A stretch of DNA of 64,000 nt from Photobacterium jeanii (GTDB taxonomy: Bacteria; Pseudomonadota; Gammaproteobacteria; Enterobacterales; Vibrionaceae), in contig NZ_LVHF01000033.1 in NCBI RefSeq assembly GCF_001650345.1, forward strand, positions 62,001-126,000, in the 5' to 3' direction. This document shows positions 61,808 through 64,000 of this stretch, in pieces (within the stretch, counting starts at the first letter, position 1; the number at the start of each line of letters is the position of its first letter). The translations under genes and the position numbers were made by a program. The notes under the pieces are model-generated. The model did not search any database. It was not told the DNA's origin and saw only the letters and a program-made list of their open reading frames with translations.

Positions 61808-63694
61808 TTACATGGATACATTCGCGGTGCTTTCCGCCAAGCCAAGTGCACTGTTTTGATGTTCGTTTTCTTCTTGCGCCTTTTGCGCTAAATACAGGTC
61901 GCGATAATCCCCTTGCAAGGCAATCAACTGCTCATGCGTACCGCTCTGTACCACTTTGCCTTTATTCATCACCAAGATTTGATCGGCATGTTGAATAGTT
62001 GATAAACGGTGTGCCACGGTGATCACTGTACGTCCATCTTGAACACGCGCTAAAGCATCTTTCACCGCCTCTTCGGTGTCACTATCGATATTGGCAGTCG
62101 CTTCGTCCAATAAGAAAATTTTAGGATCATGAGAAATAGCACGCGCTAACGCCAGTAACTGACGCTCACCTACCGACAGCGACGCGCCACCATTGCCCGG
62201 TTGATGTTCATAGCCATTCGGAAGACGCTGAATGAACTTATGAGCACGCACTTTTTCAGCCGCCTGCATCGCTTGTTCTCTGCTTTGTTGTGAATCGCTA
62301 TTCTCAGCTTGTGACAAGCTGATATTGTCTAACACGCTACCGCTGAAAATCGTTGGATCTTGCGATACCAAACCAAACAATTGGCGCAACTGACCATCAG
62401 GAATGGCTTGAATAGGCTGACCACCCACCAAGATCTCACCTTGCTGATGCTGATAAAAACGCATCAACAAGTTAATCACCGAGCTTTTCCCGCTGCCTGT
62501 GTGACCCACAATCGCGGTGAACTTGCCCCCTTTGGCAGTAAAGCTCACGTCTTTGAGGACAGGTTTATCAGCCTCGTACCCCATGGTGACATTACGAAAC
62601 TCAATATCATGAGGTTCGGCTACAGGCGCAAAAGGTTGCGCATATTGCGGACGTTCGGATTCATCATCCAATAACTCGAAAATACGCTTGGACGATACTG
62701 TCGCCACCTGCAATTTACGCAGCTCCATCGACAGTTGACGAAACGGGTCAAAGAAACGCTCGATATAATTCAGGAACGCATACAAGGTACCCACTTCGAC
62801 CACACCTGTTGCGATCTGAGGTTGATTTAAAGAAACACCCGCAAACCAAGCAACAATGCCAACCGCGGTTAAACTTGATACCAAGCGAGTTAACGGCAAC
62901 AGCATTAAGCTGTCGATCGCGATCGAGCGAGTACGGAATTGAAACCAGGCTTGGTTTTCCTGTTCAAACTTACGCTGAAATGCTTTTTGCTGACGGAACG
63001 CTTGGATCAACGCCATACCTTGAAGTGATTCGTTGATCTGCCCGTTAATATTACTGATTTGAGTACGAATACCATCAAACACTGGCATCGATACTTTGCG
63101 ATACAAGTGCATGATAAACAGCAAGATCGGGATCAATACCAAGCTCAATAGCATCAAGTGCCAATCAAGGAGGGCTATCGCAATAAAGATCGCGCTAATG
63201 CGCAAACTCCCCTGAATAATGGTAGGAAATGTCGACACAAACATATCGCGCAGAGACTCAGTATCGTTGGTGATATACGACACCAATTTCCCCGCAGGCA
63301 ACTTATCAAAGGTACTGATCGGAAAATGCAGTACATGACTAAACAGCTGCCTGCGCACATCATTAACCACCAGCAAAGCGCTGTGTCGAAAGGTCACGGC
63401 TTGCAAATAGCTAAATAGCGCCGACACTAAGTAGAACAGCATCACCAACCCAGTTAAACCCGCGAGGTGCTGCCATTCAAATTGCTGCGGCACAATCACT
63501 TCATCAAGGATCACTTTTGCCAACCATGGGATCGCCATCTCAGCGCTCACCGCAATAGCAAGCATCACAAATGCCAACCCAAAACGAAGCTTATGCGGCA
63601 ATGAATAGCGTAATAAACGACGATACAAAGACGTCTGTTGCTGTGGTTGAGACTGCTGTTGTTTGGAAGAGTGAGCGTGCGTTGAATTAGGCAT
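61808..63694 (-). CDS. mdlB: ABC exporter half-transporter, MdlB-like, catalytic subunit
   Basis: A 628-residue fused membrane and ATPase protein. A six-segment exporter domain (about 35-330) is followed by an ATPase with Walker A GHTGSGKSS, signature LSVGERQ, Walker B IFLLDEATANID and H-loop VAHRLS, all canonical. The start at 63694, with GGAGAGG just upstream, overlaps the mdlA stop by 8 bases, indicating coupled translation and a heterodimer. The Gln/Ser-rich N-terminus is a soluble tail. The substrate is unknown. Confidence 0.88.
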   Translation of the reverse strand: MPNSTHAHSSKQQQSQPQQQTSLYRRLLRYSLPHKLRFGLAFVMLAIAVSAEMAIPWLAKVILDEVIVPQQFEWQHLAGLTGLVMLFYLVSALFSYLQAVTFRHSALLVVNDVRRQLFSHVLHFPISTFDKLPAGKLVSYITNDTESLRDMFVSTFPTIIQGSLRISAIFIAIALLDWHLMLLSLVLIPILLFIMHLYRKVSMPVFDGIRTQISNINGQINESLQGMALIQAFRQQKAFQRKFEQENQAWFQFRTRSIAIDSLMLLPLTRLVSSLTAVGIVAWFAGVSLNQPQIATGVVEVGTLYAFLNYIERFFDPFRQLSMELRKLQVATVSSKRIFELLDDESERPQYAQPFAPVAEPHDIEFRNVTMGYEADKPVLKDVSFTAKGGKFTAIVGHTGSGKSSVINLLMRFYQHQQGEILVGGQPIQAIPDGQLRQLFGLVSQDPTIFSGSVLDNISLSQAENSDSQQSREQAMQAAEKVRAHKFIQRLPNGYEHQPGNGGASLSVGERQLLALARAISHDPKIFLLDEATANIDSDTEEAVKDALARVQDGRTVITVAHRLSTIQHADQILVMNKGKVVQSGTHEQLIALQGDYRDLYLAQKAQEENEHQNSALGLAESTANVSM

Positions 63695-64000
63695 ACACCT
63701 CTCCTTGTTGTTCATTCGTTTGAGTTGTTGTTTTAGGTGTTGCACTCATATCCTGAGTATCGCTCGGCTTAGGATCCAAATTGTTACCTAGCTGGCTCTG
63801 ACGCTGGTACACCATGGCATACCAACCTTGGGCTGCGACTAACTCGTGATGCGAGCCTCGCTCTTCAACCTGCCCATCATTGAGCACCAAGATATGATCC
63901 GCTTCGATGAGGTTGGTTAATCGCTGCGTCACTAGCAGCATGGTTTTATGGCTGTAATGCGCTTTCAGGTTCTGGCGCACAGCCACTTCGGTTTTCATAT
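63687..64000 (-). CDS. mdlA: ABC exporter half-transporter, MdlA-like, C-terminal part only
   Basis: The last 103 residues of an ABC ATPase, running off the right window edge. The H-loop segment reads LLVTQRLTNL, with Gln in place of the catalytic His, followed by ADHILVLNDGQVEERGSHHEL. Degenerate H-loops are known in one half of heterodimeric exporters. The C-terminal 35 residues are a Thr/Pro/Gln-rich tail. It is upstream of and overlaps mdlB. Confidence 0.82.
   Translation of the reverse strand, partial: MKTEVAVRQNLKAHYSHKTMLLVTQRLTNLIEADHILVLNDGQVEERGSHHELVAAQGWYAMVYQRQSQLGNNLDPKPSDTQDMSATPKTTTQTNEQQGEVYA

Noticed and set aside
1..64000. tRNA, rRNA, CRISPR arrays, transposases, prophage genes
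   Set aside because: None seen on either strand on reading; the accessory-looking parts are metabolic and transport operons.

Overview
The window is a stretch of gammaproteobacterial chromosome, most likely Vibrionaceae (Vibrio or Photobacterium). The evidence is a periplasmic broad-specificity racemase, a fructose/mannose PTS cluster laid out like the V. cholerae VC1820-VC1827 region, a secreted choloylglycine-hydrolase homologue, several chemoreceptors and c-di-GMP enzymes, and moderate GC with AT-rich intergenic DNA. I see no rRNA, tRNA, CRISPR array, insertion sequence or phage gene. Species cannot be fixed from the window.

Layout. 1-2.8 kb: an ArsP/YraQ-like permease (cut by the window edge), a CatB-type acetyltransferase and a divergent LysR regulator. 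2.8-9.5 kb: a complete phosphoglycerate uptake system, pgtABC facing away from pgtP. 9.6-16.3 kb: a small hypothetical gene, racemase, chemoreceptor, EAL phosphodiesterase, an 893-bp AT-rich gap and a P-loop ATPase. 16.6-21.5 kb: an electrophile/redox module (nemA, grxB, MFS exporter, SDR) opposite its LysR regulator. 21.6-26.2 kb: an acid-sugar operon (split UxaA-type dehydratase, EamA carrier, enolase-superfamily dehydratase) opposite a GntR/FCD regulator. 26.4-28.6 kb: ada and a second EamA carrier.

28.7-41 kb: three fructose-family PTS permeases with different domain orders, a lone IIB, an unusual HPr-like/IIA fusion, an AraC regulator, manA and a Cache chemoreceptor. Together these suggest sensing, uptake and isomerisation of mannose or related sugars. 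41.1-52.9 kb: a GNAT enzyme, an RND efflux pump with its lipoprotein adaptor, LysR regulators, two small envelope proteins, an MFS exporter and an unusual alpha/beta hydrolase. 53.1-58.3 kb: fructose-6-phosphate aldolase, a glycyl radical enzyme with its activase, and a DeoR regulator, surrounded by shared palindromic motifs. 58.4-64 kb: choloylglycine hydrolase, a second peptide deformylase, a eukaryotic-type glutathione synthetase and a heterodimeric MdlAB-like ABC exporter (mdlA cut by the edge).

Most promising for follow-up: the HPr-like/IIA protein that has lost the HPr phospho-histidine; the uncharacterised acid-sugar operon; the glycyl-radical sugar-phosphate module with its repeated operator; the eukaryotic-type glutathione synthetase carrying an in-frame tandem repeat; an RND pump with altered proton-relay residues; and PgtA, whose AAA+ domain is degenerate.
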